The translations under genes were made by a program, and so were the position numbers. Shown piece after piece: positions 35,004-44,121 of a stretch of DNA of 64,000 nucleotides. Origin of the DNA: an uncultured Dorea sp. (lineage in GTDB: Bacteria; Bacillota; Clostridia; Lachnospirales; Lachnospiraceae); the NCBI GenBank assembly GCA_910588745.1, contig CAJURK010000001.1, positions 61,919-125,918 of the forward strand, written 5' to 3'. How positions within the stretch are numbered: position 1 is the first letter of the stretch; every line of letters starts with the position of its first letter. Under the pieces are notes generated by a model, which was not told the origin of the DNA, ran no database searches, and saw nothing but the letters and a program-made list of their open reading frames with translations.

Positions 35004-35047
35004 AAAAACACCTCATATACTTTCTTTTCAGTATATGAAGTGTTTTT
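35004..35047 (-). terminator. Terminator-like hairpin after clpX that contains the ribosome site of the S8 protease gene
   Basis: On the minus strand CACTTCATATACT pairs with AGTATATGAGGTG (about 17 bp with the flanking A/T run, one G-U), followed by TTTTTA. The 3' arm holds the GAGGTG used by the next start codon (ATG at 35001). Confidence 0.8.
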
Positions 35048-35096
35048 TTCTTCATGCAACAATTCCGAAAGGAGAATCCGTATACGCTTTCAAACT

Positions 35097-36524
35097 TTAT
35101 CCTTCTAATCTGACCGGCTCCTGCCCCCTCAGCATGATCAGCGGACCTCCGGTGCCTTCGATATATTCCCTCGTGATTGTTACCTGGCCGATACTCTCGT
35201 CTTTTGGAATCTCATACATGATATCCAGCATAAATTCCTCAATAATGGCCCGCAGAGCCCTGGCTCCCGTCTTCTTCTTAGTCGCTTTCTCAGCGATGGC
35301 GCGAAGGGAATCGTCGTTGAATTCCAGCTTCACCTCGTCTAAGGCCAAAAGCTTCTGATACTGTTTCAAAATCGCATTCTTCGGCTCCCGCAAAATCTTT
35401 ACCAGCATATCCTCATCCAGCCCCTGCAGTGCGAAAATAATCGGAAGCCGCCCCAAAAACTCAGGAATCATCCCGAAATTGCGCAGGTCTTCAATCGTCA
35501 CCTTTTCTAGAATTCTCTGATCCTTATCATATTTATCCTTTAGCTCCGCGTTGAAGCCAATTGTAGCCTGTTTTGTCAGGCGTTCTTTAATAATTTTATC
35601 CAAATCCGGAAATGCGCCTCCGCAGATGAAGAGGATATTTTTTGTATTCACCGTAGTAAGCGGAACCATGGCGTTCTTACTGTTGGCTCCCACGGGGACC
35701 TCAACCTCGCTGCCCTCTAAGAGCTTCAGCATTCCCTGCTGCACCGATTCGCCGCTCACATCCCTCTGATTCGTATTCTTTTTCTTGGCGATCTTATCAA
35801 TCTCGTCGATGAAAATGATCCCTCTCTCCGCCTTTTCCACATCATTATCCGCCGCCGCAAGGAGCTTCGATACCACGCTCTCAATATCGTCGCCGATATA
35901 GCCGGCCTCTGTCAGCGACGTTGCGTCCGTGATGGCAAGCGGCACATCCAAAAGCCTTGCCAGCGTCTTTACCAGATACGTCTTGCCGCAGCCGGTTGGC
36001 CCGAGCATCAGCATATTAGACTTCTCAATCTCGATATCGTCCATCGTATCGGTAGCCACACGCTTATAGTGATTGTAGACCGCCACAGACATTGCTTTCT
36101 TAGCATGCTCCTGCCCCACCACAAAATCGTCTAATTTTGCCTTAATCTTATGGGGAGCCGGAATATCCTTAATGTCTAAAACCGGCGTCTTCCCTTCCGA
36201 TTCCTTTTTCTTTTTCAGCTTCTGCTTTTTCGGCACGGTTTTTTCCATATCGTTTATGCTGAATATCTGCATGCCCGGAATATTCATAAGCTGGCTGTAA
36301 TCAAACTGTCCGTTGGACATAATATCAAAACTCTTCTGCATACAATCCTGGCAGACGCAGATATTATTCGGAAGATCCATCATCTTGCCGGCCACGCTCT
36401 CCGGCCTCCGGCACATAAAGCACACCTTCTCATACTCGTCTTCCCTGTCGCCGTCTTCTACCGCGACCTGGCCGTCCTCTACCTTTTCAACCTCTGTCTC
36501 ATTTACATGATCTTTTTCTGACAT
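35097..36524 (-). CDS. clpX: ATP-dependent Clp protease ATP-binding subunit ClpX
   Basis: The 475-residue AAA+ protein has an N-terminal C4 zinc domain (VCFMCRRPES...NICVCQDCMQ) preceded by an acidic extension of about 30 residues, Walker A LMLGPTGCGKT, Walker B GIIFIDEIDKIAKKK and the sensor region PEFLGRLPIIF. It unfolds tagged substrates for ClpP. No clpP is adjacent; ligA lies upstream and the S8 protease gene downstream. Confidence 0.96.
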   Translation of the reverse strand: MSEKDHVNETEVEKVEDGQVAVEDGDREDEYEKVCFMCRRPESVAGKMMDLPNNICVCQDCMQKSFDIMSNGQFDYSQLMNIPGMQIFSINDMEKTVPKKQKLKKKKESEGKTPVLDIKDIPAPHKIKAKLDDFVVGQEHAKKAMSVAVYNHYKRVATDTMDDIEIEKSNMLMLGPTGCGKTYLVKTLARLLDVPLAITDATSLTEAGYIGDDIESVVSKLLAAADNDVEKAERGIIFIDEIDKIAKKKNTNQRDVSGESVQQGMLKLLEGSEVEVPVGANSKNAMVPLTTVNTKNILFICGGAFPDLDKIIKERLTKQATIGFNAELKDKYDKDQRILEKVTIEDLRNFGMIPEFLGRLPIIFALQGLDEDMLVKILREPKNAILKQYQKLLALDEVKLEFNDDSLRAIAEKATKKKTGARALRAIIEEFMLDIMYEIPKDESIGQVTITREYIEGTGGPLIMLRGQEPVRLEG

Positions 36525-36619
36525 GACGCATCCTTCTCCCTTATATATAAAAGATTATTCCTTTCAGCCTTCTCGCAGACCCGAGAAGCTGTAAACAATA
36601 TCCGTCCTAAAAAACTACC

Positions 36620-38581
36620 TTATTGTATCAGGGCGAGAAATTCCTCCTCTGATATAATCGGAATCCCCAATTCCTTCGCCTTCTTATTTTTAGAAGAGGA
36701 GGACTCCGCGTTATTATTAATCAAATAATCCGTCTTAGAAGTAACAGAGCCGGTTACCTTGCCGCCTTTCGCCTCGATCAATGCTTTCACCTCGCTGCGG
36801 TTGCTAAAATGATGAACGCTTCCGGTAATTACAAAATTCTTCCCTTCCAGAATCTGCGGCTCCGAAACGCCCTCCGCTTCCGGAAGAGATACTTCGGCAA
36901 GCAGCCTCTGATACAGTTCTCTATGAACTTCATCCGAAAAATAATCGACGTAATTCCCGGCAATTACCTCTCCCACGCCGTCAATCGCATCCAACTCTTC
37001 CATCGTGAGATTCATCAGTTTCTCCGTATCATAACCAATCTGCTTACAGATCAGCTTCGCGTTGGCCAAACCGATATTGGCGATCCCAAGGCCATAAAGC
37101 AGCCTGGGAAGCGTAGTCTCCCTTGCTTTTTCGATACTTCCCATCAAATTCTGATAGGACTTCTCTCCAAATCCTTCCATAGACTGGATTTCTTCGCTAT
37201 ACCGGTCCAGATGGAACAAATCCGCCACGTCATGAATAAATCCCCTTGCAATCAACTTCTCCAGCGTCGCCTCCGATAAACCGTCTATATTCAGCGCATC
37301 CCTGCCGACAAACAACGCATAGGACTTGATCTGCTTCGCCTGGCAGGACGGATTCGTGCAATACAGCGCTTTCGCGTTGCTAACCTTGCGGATCTCGGTA
37401 GGCTCCCCGCACACCGGACAGGCTGCCGGAATGTCCTTCACTCCGCTTTCTGTCAGATTGCGGGCAATCTGCGGAATAATCATGTTTGCCTTGTAAACCT
37501 CAATCTCGTCCCCGATTCCAAGCTTTAGTTCTTCCATAATGCTAATATTATGAACACTGGCCCGGCTAACCGTTGTTCCCTCAAGTTCTACCGGCTCAAA
37601 GATAGCTACCGGATTAATAAGTCCCGTTCTGGAGGGACTCCACTCAATTTCCTTTAACGTGGTCCTGCTGGTTTCATCCGCCCATTTAAACGCGACCGAA
37701 TCCTTTGGGAACTTAGATGTGCGTCCAAGAGACTGACCGTACGCTATATCATCATATACTATCACAAGTCCGTCGGATGGAAAATCATTTGACGCTATTT
37801 TTTCTGAAAATTTAATAACTTCCTCTTCGATGGTCTCCCGGTCCGCCATATGATGCTCCACCACCTCAAACCCCTGCGCCGCAAGCCAGTCAAGCTGATA
37901 CGCCCTGGAATTGTGGAAATCCACATCCTCTGCCCTGACCAATGAAAACCCGTAGAACCGCACGTTCCGTTTTGCGGTAATCTCATTGTTTAATTGCCTT
38001 ACCGAACCGCTGCACAGGTTTCTTGGATTCTTATACTTTGCGTCCACCTCCGCGATCTCCGCGTTAATCTTCTCAAAATCTTTATATCCGATTACTGCTT
38101 CCCCCCGAAGGATCAGCTCTTTCTGATAGGGAATCTGCAGGGGAATATTCTGAAACACCCTGGCATTATTGGTGATGACCTCCCCCACTTCTCCGGTACC
38201 CCTGGTCACTGCTTTAAACAGCGCGCCGTCCCGGTAGGTCAGCACGATAGTCAGTCCGTCCAGCTTCCAGGAAACCACCACCTTCTGGCTGCCTGCGAAT
38301 TCTTTTAATTCTTCCGTCTCTTTTGTCTTATCCAGTGAAAGCATGGCGCTCTCATGCCGCTCTTTCGGCAGCTCGCTCAAAACCTCGTACCCCACGTTCA
38401 CCGTAGGGCTTGCAGCCAGCGTCACTCCCAGCTCCCGCTCCAGGCTCTGAAGTTCATCATAAAGCGCGTCGTACTGATAATCGCTCATCATCTCTTCTGC
38501 GTCCTGATAATAGGCCTTTCCCGCCCGGTTCAGAAGCTCCACAAGCTCCTGCATTCTGCTCATTCTGTCATCTTTATTCAT
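36620..38581 (-). CDS. ligA: NAD-dependent DNA ligase
   Basis: The 653-residue ligase has the adenylation Lys in VVSWKLDGLTIVLTYRDG (near residue 112), the region KNPRNLCSGSVRQLNN, the zinc finger CPVCGEPTEIRK...CTNPSCQAKQ, helix-hairpin-helix repeats and a C-terminal BRCT domain (VITGSVHHFSNRSEVKALI). The zinc finger C4 is intact. KxDG is seen as KLDG. It seals nicks using NAD in replication and repair. Confidence 0.96.
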   Translation of the reverse strand: MNKDDRMSRMQELVELLNRAGKAYYQDAEEMMSDYQYDALYDELQSLERELGVTLAASPTVNVGYEVLSELPKERHESAMLSLDKTKETEELKEFAGSQKVVVSWKLDGLTIVLTYRDGALFKAVTRGTGEVGEVITNNARVFQNIPLQIPYQKELILRGEAVIGYKDFEKINAEIAEVDAKYKNPRNLCSGSVRQLNNEITAKRNVRFYGFSLVRAEDVDFHNSRAYQLDWLAAQGFEVVEHHMADRETIEEEVIKFSEKIASNDFPSDGLVIVYDDIAYGQSLGRTSKFPKDSVAFKWADETSRTTLKEIEWSPSRTGLINPVAIFEPVELEGTTVSRASVHNISIMEELKLGIGDEIEVYKANMIIPQIARNLTESGVKDIPAACPVCGEPTEIRKVSNAKALYCTNPSCQAKQIKSYALFVGRDALNIDGLSEATLEKLIARGFIHDVADLFHLDRYSEEIQSMEGFGEKSYQNLMGSIEKARETTLPRLLYGLGIANIGLANAKLICKQIGYDTEKLMNLTMEELDAIDGVGEVIAGNYVDYFSDEVHRELYQRLLAEVSLPEAEGVSEPQILEGKNFVITGSVHHFSNRSEVKALIEAKGGKVTGSVTSKTDYLINNNAESSSSKNKKAKELGIPIISEEEFLALIQ

Positions 38582-38630
38582 AGTTACCCTTTCTAGCCTC
38601 TGTCTTTTTCATACAAAATAGTATATCACA

Positions 38631-38660
38631 AAAAGCCAAGGAATTACACACCCTGGCTTT
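38631..38660 (-). terminator. Hairpin upstream of ligA
   Basis: AAAGCCAGG / CCTTGGCTTTTT (one bulge) with a T run on the minus strand. It would stop transcripts from the response-regulator side. The rest of the 38582-38889 interval is occupied mainly by the foldback element. Confidence 0.7.
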
Positions 38661-38725
38661 CCTTTTTCTATTTGCAGAAATAAACGGGTTACAGTTCATA
38701 GGTCATTTGGTAAACAGCGGGGTGG

Positions 38726-38889
38726 ATCAGAAGCATGTCTCTAAGCAGACAATTCAGGAGTGCTTTTAATGGAATCGAAATAGCAGCTTATGCAGACTTA
38801 GACACGAAGGCTTTCCTGAGCGGCTTAGTCTGCGTTAGCTGATCGTTCAATGGAATGTTACTCCGTCTGCTTAGAGACATGCTTCTGAT
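38726..38889. repeat. 164-bp foldback element with 25-bp perfect inverted ends
   Basis: ATCAGAAGCATGTCTCTAAG... (38726-38750) is the exact reverse complement of 38865-38889. Inside, CAGCTTATGCAGACTTAG (about 38787-38804) and CTTAGTCTGCGTTAGCTG (about 38824-38841) pair with three mismatches, so the whole element can fold into one long hairpin. It directly abuts the stop codon of the response-regulator ORF (38890). No target duplication was found. Each arm gives an ATGTCTCTAAGCAG reading on its own strand, but the frames are only about 30 codons long. Confidence 0.8.
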
Positions 38890-39582
38890 TCAGCCCGCGT
38901 CCGGCAGGTGATGTGTGAACAGTAACATACACAGGGATATCGGAACTGTACAGATCTGTTTACCGAAACTTACACACTGCCGTCGTCCCTTCTTCCTTCC
39001 CGGAATGGTAATACAGCTTCCACCCATGTACCATCGCGATCTCCCCCAGGCAAGTTCAAGAAGACGTTCTCTAGAAAGAGCGATGTTTTTATTTAACAGG
39101 AGAGTTTTAAAAAGCATATATTCCCGGTTTGTAAGCTCAACGGGCAGCCCCGACCTTTTCACAACGCCTCCGGCCAGGTCTATCTCAAGATCCCGGATGC
39201 GGTATACGAGCTGCTCTTTGTGGAAACGCCGCAGCACTACCTGAATTCTCGCCAGCAGTTCTTCCATGGCAAAGGGCTTTACAATATAGTCCTCCGCCCC
39301 GCCTTTCAATCCCCTGATACGGTCAGGAATCTCATCTTTCTCCGTCACGCAGATCACCGGAATCTCCGCATAGTCTTCCAGGCAGCGTTTCATCAAAGAA
39401 AATCCATCCATATCCGGCAGACCAATATCCATCAGAATCAAATCAACTTTCTCTTTATCAAGCACAGACAGGGCTTCCCGGCCTGTATAAGCCGTAAGCC
39501 CTTCATGTCCCGTCATAGACAGGGTTCTTCGGATCAGTTCGCTGATTATTCTGTCATCCTCTACAATCAATACATCTGCCAC
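38890..39582 (-). CDS. OmpR-family response regulator with an aberrant C-terminus, possibly a pseudogene
   Basis: The 230-residue ORF has a full receiver domain (VEDD, phosphoacceptor Asp52 in LILMDIGLPDMDG, Thr80, Lys102 in YIVKPF) and the first part of a winged-helix domain (LTNREYMLFKTLLLNKNIAL, LLELAWG). After LAWG (about residue 185) the expected recognition helix (TVDVHI..LRKKL) and wing are replaced by an unmatched stretch RSRWYMGGSCITIPGRKKG... No sensor kinase gene is adjacent. So DNA binding is doubtful: either decay, a frameshift cluster, or a rearrangement linked to the 164-bp element at its 3' end. Confidence 0.7.
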   Translation of the reverse strand: MADVLIVEDDRIISELIRRTLSMTGHEGLTAYTGREALSVLDKEKVDLILMDIGLPDMDGFSLMKRCLEDYAEIPVICVTEKDEIPDRIRGLKGGAEDYIVKPFAMEELLARIQVVLRRFHKEQLVYRIRDLEIDLAGGVVKRSGLPVELTNREYMLFKTLLLNKNIALSRERLLELAWGRSRWYMGGSCITIPGRKKGRRQCVSFGKQICTVPISLCMLLFTHHLPDAG

Positions 39583-39587
39583 GCTTC

Positions 39588-40061
39588 TTACCCCTTCGGA
39601 TGATCGGAGACCTCATACGCTTCCTCTCCAATCTCTATTAGCTGTTCGATCGTCAGTTCTGAGACGGTCGTCTCGTGGGGGTTCACGCCAAACTCCCTGC
39701 ATTTGCCCTCTATAACCGCTTTTCCTTCCCCAAACGCATAGATCTCACAGATATAAATTTCCAGGGAATTTATTCCACCCCCTTCTTCATTCTCTGCATG
39801 TTGAGCAAGCAGCGGAAGGTTCCCCATTTCTTTGATAATCCATAAAGCCTCTTCATAATTACGCATTTCCCGGGTCAAATCTTTTGCGTATACCGTGTCG
39901 GAATCAAGGCCGTATTTCTCACATACCTTTTTTACAATCTCTTCGTCTGCAACAACGTCCTGATACAGTTTTTCTCCATATATACGATCCATTATTTCTT
40001 CATAGCTGCCAGGAGTCTCGTCTGTCTCTTCCCTTTCTACGGCGTCTTTCTCATTCGCCAT
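39588..40061 (-). CDS. Hypothetical acidic protein
   Basis: The 157-residue product is acidic and largely helical, with no Cys pair motif, signal peptide or membrane segment. Visible stretches are YEEIMDRIYGEKLYQDVVAD and CREFGVNPHETTVSELTIEQ. It overlaps the 3' end of rluF by 25 bases and ends 6 bases before the response regulator, so the three genes likely form one unit. I do not recognise the family. Confidence 0.65.
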   Translation of the reverse strand: MANEKDAVEREETDETPGSYEEIMDRIYGEKLYQDVVADEEIVKKVCEKYGLDSDTVYAKDLTREMRNYEEALWIIKEMGNLPLLAQHAENEEGGGINSLEIYICEIYAFGEGKAVIEGKCREFGVNPHETTVSELTIEQLIEIGEEAYEVSDHPKG

Positions 40062-40849
40062 CTCTTTCTAGAATCTGTACATTCCAGCGTTTGGCGCAAT
40101 TCCTTTAATTCTTCTTCCGTAAGCTTACGATAAGCTCCTGTCTTTAAATTTCCCAGTTCAATATTCATAATCCGCACCCGCTTTAGTTCTGTTACTTCAT
40201 ATCCAAAGACCTGGCACATCCGCCGGATCTGACGGTTCAGTCCCTGTGTCAGAATGATACGGAATTTATATTTGCCGACTTTTTCCACCTCGCAGGGTCT
40301 TGTTACCTCATCCAATCCCTTTTCCCGGTCTACAATGTGTACGCCCTCCGCCATTCCTTTCAGGAATTCCTCTGTAACCGGCTTATGGACCGTTACTTTA
40401 TATTCCTTTTCATGAAAATTCCGGGCGCGCATAATCTGATTGATCAAGTCTCCGTCGTTGGTCATCAAAAGCAGCCCTTCCGAATCCTTATCAAGTCTCC
40501 CTGCATAGGTAATGCGAACCGGATATTTTAAAAAACGGATGATATTATGTTTGACTCGCATATCCTCCGTACAGACAATACCGACCGGCTTATTTACTGC
40601 AAGCGCCACTCTCTCACGCCTGCCTCCAACCGCTTTCTTTCCTACCGTTACTTTCTGTCCCGGCAGAACTTTTCCGCCGCAAACTGCCTGTACGCCGTCA
40701 ATATACACCTTCCCCGCTTCAATCAGCCGGTCTGCTTCCCTGCGGGAGCAAATTCCCGCATCGCTTAAATACTTATTCAAACGAACCGGCTTCTTCTCCG
40801 TATTTTTATATTCTTCTGTAATCGCTTTTTTTATATTCCGTTTCGGCAT
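40037..40849 (-). CDS. rluF: 23S rRNA pseudouridine synthase RluF-type
   Basis: The start is MPKRNIKKAITEEYKN after CAGGAGAAACAG; 270 residues. An N-terminal S4 domain (VRLNKYLSDAGICSRREADR) is followed by the RsuA/RluB/E/F core with the catalytic Asp in YAGRLDKDSEGLLLMTNDG and a final GLNRQIRRMCQVFGYEV. It makes a pseudouridine in 23S rRNA (position U2604 for RluF). RluB or RluE assignments are possible. Confidence 0.88.
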   Translation of the reverse strand: MPKRNIKKAITEEYKNTEKKPVRLNKYLSDAGICSRREADRLIEAGKVYIDGVQAVCGGKVLPGQKVTVGKKAVGGRRERVALAVNKPVGIVCTEDMRVKHNIIRFLKYPVRITYAGRLDKDSEGLLLMTNDGDLINQIMRARNFHEKEYKVTVHKPVTEEFLKGMAEGVHIVDREKGLDEVTRPCEVEKVGKYKFRIILTQGLNRQIRRMCQVFGYEVTELKRVRIMNIELGNLKTGAYRKLTEEELKELRQTLECTDSRKRWRMRKTP

Positions 40850-41109
40850 CTGTTTCTCCTGTTCTATCATCCTCTGGCGGACAATGCCTCTAATACTCCG
40901 CCTGCCCGGCATATCCGGCAGACACGCCAGCGCCGCATAAAAATCCCCTGTAAACTATAATCAGTATAATATTTTCTATATGCAAAGTCAATTTAACGCT
41001 TTTCTTTTTGGGTGACATATGCTATACTGGTTACGATTCAAAGATACTTTCAAACAGTAACCATACCCTCAGTGGTCTACCATCGATCGATAAAAGGACG
41101 GAATATTTT

Positions 41110-41604
41110 ATGATCAGCTTCACCCTGGACACAAAAAAATGCATGGCAGAACTTCTCCTTCGGGAAACCTTTGACAATTTCCTCTTTATTGAAGGAGAAA
41201 TCACCACATTTAATAAATTTTCAATCGACGGATACATCCATAAAGAATTTTACAAAACAGACGAATCCCAGGCGCCTGCGGAAGACTCCCACAGCGCCTG
41301 GCATATGTTGCGGGAATTCTGTTTCTTGTTGATAAAAGGCAAGCGGACGCCTTTAAACTTCCGGTTTATTTTTTCCCTGGCAAAGGATGAAATCCGCGCC
41401 CTGATTGCGGAAAAGCAGTTAGACTTCCAACCGGATACCGTGCAGGGACTCTATCTGAATTTCAGGTATGACGGCGCTTTACTTACCTGTACCAGCGGAA
41501 CGTCGCTGAACACATTTACGATGGACAAATCTTTGGAGCATGCATTCGACCAATGGATCGGGGAATTTTTTTCCGCTCACGGCATTAACTGGAACTTACA
41601 GTAA
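41110..41604 (+). CDS. DUF5721-like protein, unknown function
   Basis: The ATG at 41110 follows AAAGGACGGAATATTTT; the longer frame lacks a ribosome site. The 164-residue protein begins MISFTLDTKKCMAELLLRET and ends DQWIGEFFSAHGINWNLQ. It seems soluble, with mixed alpha/beta. Such proteins are common in Lachnospiraceae and uncharacterised. A strong hairpin follows the stop codon. Confidence 0.7.
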   Translation: MISFTLDTKKCMAELLLRETFDNFLFIEGEITTFNKFSIDGYIHKEFYKTDESQAPAEDSHSAWHMLREFCFLLIKGKRTPLNFRFIFSLAKDEIRALIAEKQLDFQPDTVQGLYLNFRYDGALLTCTSGTSLNTFTMDKSLEHAFDQWIGEFFSAHGINWNLQ

Positions 41605-41613
41605 AGATCGACA

Positions 41614-41652
41614 CGGGGCTATCGGGAAAAATACGCTTTTCCGATAACCCCG
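41614..41652 (+). terminator. Hairpin downstream of the DUF5721-like gene
   Basis: CGGGG(C)TATCGG(G)AAAA / TTTTCCGATA(A)CCCCG, with loop ATACGC. No U run follows, so it may rather be a 3'-end stabiliser. Confidence 0.5.
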
Positions 41653-41672
41653 TAATCAGGCAGTTATAAATT

Positions 41673-41750
41673 TTAGTACAGTTTTCGATAGATTTCTTCC
41701 CCAATTTGATATTCCTCTGCGAATTCCTTCGCGCTGTCAAACTTCTGCAC
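41673..41750 (-). pseudogene. Short coding-like remnant
   Basis: A minus-strand stretch of 25 codons directly after a TAG reads VQKFDSAKEFAEEYQIGEEI and ends at TAA. Amino-acid use looks protein-like, but it has no ribosome site and no partner frame. It may be the tail of a deleted gene. Confidence 0.25.
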
Positions 41751-41776
41751 CTAGTTTCTGTTGAAATAATTTCGTA

Positions 41777-42187
41777 TCACTCTCCTGCGTCCTGCCAGCG
41801 ACTGATCTCTGTCAATGTTTTTTTCGCCTGTAAATACCGGCACGCTGTACAGTTCCTTGCCTCAGCTTTCACTTCTTCCTTTTCCTGCTCTGTAAGATCC
41901 CCTTTCACATCAACAATATAATAAAAGTCCAACTGGTTCCTTTCTGTTTTTGACCAATCGAAATCCGCCTCAATTACGACCTTATCGTAGTTTAATCCCC
42001 GTTCCTGCAAAATTCTCTGTATCGTCATATTCATACAGGCCGCAAAAGACGAGGTCAGTATATCTCCCGGCCGCTGAAACTTGTCCCGACCGCCGGATTC
42101 TGCCGGAACATCTGCATAGCTTAGATGCGTCCCGTCCGACAGTTCAATTACATAATTTTCTCCTGTGCTTGTGGAAGTAATCATCAT
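41777..42187 (-). CDS. OsmC family protein
   Basis: The 136-residue protein has the OsmC core with a first redox Cys in TSSFAACMNMTIQRIL and a second in ARNCTACRYLQ. The spacing fits OsmC/Ohr, where two Cys reduce organic hydroperoxides, though the Arg-Cys-Pro pattern of Ohr is absent. It acts in the cytoplasm. It lies downstream of the cyclophilin gene on the same strand. Confidence 0.85.
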   Translation of the reverse strand: MMITSTSTGENYVIELSDGTHLSYADVPAESGGRDKFQRPGDILTSSFAACMNMTIQRILQERGLNYDKVVIEADFDWSKTERNQLDFYYIVDVKGDLTEQEKEEVKAEARNCTACRYLQAKKTLTEISRWQDAGE

Positions 42188-42296
42188 TCACCCACTCTTT
42201 CCCGTTATTTTTCTATTTCCCCTATAATCCGAATCCCTTTCCGGACATTCTTCCTGCTGTCCGACTCGGTTTCTTTCTCCCGTTCCTGCCCCTTCG

Positions 42297-42899
42297 TTAT
42301 TCCCCGTCTCTCCACATCACCGGCAGGTTCTGCACCGGCATCCTCACCGGTTCCGGATAATCCTTCCCGTACAGTTCCAGCTCCACCTTCTTTATCACCT
42401 GCGGCTCTATCGGCGTATTCACTTCAACTCCTTCAATCGGGAAGTTCTCTACCGGCAGAGTCTTAACTTTCTCCAGACGCCAGATCTCGTCCATCCCCTC
42501 TAATACTTTTCCAAACACAGGGTATATGCCCTTATGCTCCGGGCAGTCTCTCAGCGGAAAGAAAAATTCCCCGCCTGCAAGCCCGTCTTTGCCGTAACCG
42601 CCCATGCAGACGCAGCCCGGATGGGAATCCAGGGGCGCCGCCTCCGGACTCAGGCTGAATTCATTTGGGATCAGATACTGCGCGTCTTTCTTTCCGAATC
42701 CCGTAAAGCTGATATCCACCCAGTTCCCCGGAACAATCCTTTGAATTGCATGTCCGTCCATCAATCCGGCAGACGCGATGTGGATAAAACTGTTTACGGT
42801 ATTCGGCGCCGATTCCGGAAGCAGTTCGATTACGATTTTCTTTCCGTTTTCCATATAAATTGTTGCGATAGGATTCATCCTGTTCTCCTTATTCTCCAT
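42297..42899 (-). CDS. Cyclophilin-type peptidyl-prolyl isomerase
   Basis: The 200-residue protein has the cyclophilin pattern: IELLPESAPNTVNSFIHIAS, GHAIQRIVPGNWVDISFTGF, and GGEFFFPLRDCPEHKGIYPV. The second ATG (42878) also has an AAGGAG site, so the start could be seven codons later. Its start overlaps the stop of the M24 peptidase by 11 bases, so the two are coupled. No signal peptide is present; it is probably cytoplasmic. Confidence 0.9.
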   Translation of the reverse strand: MENKENRMNPIATIYMENGKKIVIELLPESAPNTVNSFIHIASAGLMDGHAIQRIVPGNWVDISFTGFGKKDAQYLIPNEFSLSPEAAPLDSHPGCVCMGGYGKDGLAGGEFFFPLRDCPEHKGIYPVFGKVLEGMDEIWRLEKVKTLPVENFPIEGVEVNTPIEPQVIKKVELELYGKDYPEPVRMPVQNLPVMWRDGE

Positions 42900-43965
42900 G
42901 TATAACCTCCAGTGTCTTTGGGTAATGATTTAATACTTCGGCTCCCTCTTTTGTTACCAGAACCAGATCCTCAATACGCACTCCCGTCTCTCCCGCCAGA
43001 TAGACGCCAGGCTCAATGGAAAAGATCATTCCAGGCTCCGCCGCTTTCGTATTCGCAAGGGAAACATCCCCGAATTCATGCTCCGACATGCCGATAAAGT
43101 GTCCCAGGCGATGATTAAAGTATTTCCCGTACCCGGCCTCTGAAATAATATCCCTTGCGGTCCGGTCCAGCTCGCACAAAGGTACCCCCGGTTTAATCTT
43201 CGCGATAGCCGCCTCGTTCGCCCGTCGTACCAGTTCATAAATCTCTCTGTTTTTATCCGCCGCTTCCTTATAGTAAAAAGTCCGCGTCATATCCGAACAG
43301 TAACCGTCCTTAACGCACCCCACGTCAAAAAGCACCGCGTCGCCTGCGCGAAGAACCGTAGCGTCCGGCATATGATGAGGATCCGCAGCATTCGCCCCAA
43401 AGGATACGATGGGTGGAAAGGAAAAGTCCTCGGCGCCCAGCTCCTGATAAATTCCTAAGAGCTGATCTGCAATCTCTTTCTCGGTAATTCCTTCCTTTAC
43501 CAGCCCGCGCAGCCGTTTGATCGCCTGGTCATTGATCCGGGATGCCGCGCGCATCTTTTCCTGCTCCTCTGCATCCTTGACGCCTCTGGTTTGATCCACA
43601 GCCGACGAAGCGTTTACAAAACGGCAGGTTTCTTTCCCTTCCATCAGCGGAAGCAGAAAACGCGCTTTCAAATCCTTATCTACGCCTAGTACTGCCGAAG
43701 TATCAATATACTCTCTTACATAATCCATAACCGGATCCGTATCGCTGTACCATACTTTCTGAAACGCAGCGTCTCCCGGTATGGTAAACAGATTATTTAC
43801 AAACAGCACATGGTTCCCGTCCTTTCTCAGCAGCATTCCATAAAACCGCTCCCCCGGCTCCACCTGAATACCCGTCATATAGAAGATAGACACCGGGTCG
43901 GACACCAGCATCTGGGTTAAGTTCTGTTCTTCCATCGCACGTAAAACTCTGTCAATTCTTGTCAT
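42889..43965 (-). CDS. M24 family aminopeptidase (Xaa-Pro type)
   Basis: The start is MTRIDRVLRAMEEQNLTQM after AGGAGGAGAGAAGG; 358 residues. An N-terminal creatinase-like domain is followed by the pita-bread metallopeptidase with metal ligands in VLFDVGCVKDGYCSDMTRTF, HRLGHFIGMSEHEF, FSIEPGVYLAGETG and GVRIEDLVL. It removes N-terminal residues next to Pro. The gene is followed directly by a cyclophilin (a prolyl isomerase), a sensible pairing. Confidence 0.93.
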   Translation of the reverse strand: MTRIDRVLRAMEEQNLTQMLVSDPVSIFYMTGIQVEPGERFYGMLLRKDGNHVLFVNNLFTIPGDAAFQKVWYSDTDPVMDYVREYIDTSAVLGVDKDLKARFLLPLMEGKETCRFVNASSAVDQTRGVKDAEEQEKMRAASRINDQAIKRLRGLVKEGITEKEIADQLLGIYQELGAEDFSFPPIVSFGANAADPHHMPDATVLRAGDAVLFDVGCVKDGYCSDMTRTFYYKEAADKNREIYELVRRANEAAIAKIKPGVPLCELDRTARDIISEAGYGKYFNHRLGHFIGMSEHEFGDVSLANTKAAEPGMIFSIEPGVYLAGETGVRIEDLVLVTKEGAEVLNHYPKTLEVIHGE

Positions 43966-44022
43966 CCTTCTCTCCTCCTGTATCATGTATCCTTTGCCAG
44001 CCGCAGGTCGGCTCTTCCCGCG

Positions 44023-44070
44023 AAAAAGCAAAGACGCAGGAACCTGCCGCTGCAAAGTCTTCCTGCGTCT
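44023..44070 (-). terminator. Terminator of the peptide ABC importer operon
   Basis: AGACGCAGGAA / TTCCTGCGTCT with a 17-base loop, followed by TTGCTTTTTC on the minus strand. Confidence 0.85.
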
Positions 44071-44121
44071 AATTATATCACATATTATCCAACTATCCAC
44101 TATGGATATGTTACTTTCATG

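Noticed and set aside
35002..35055. Longer start for the S8 protease
   Set aside because: The extra 18 codons are the terminator hairpin itself and lack a ribosome site.
38726..38889. Integron attC site
   Set aside because: No core/inverse-core RYYYAAC/GTTRRRY sites at the ends and no integrase or cassette genes.
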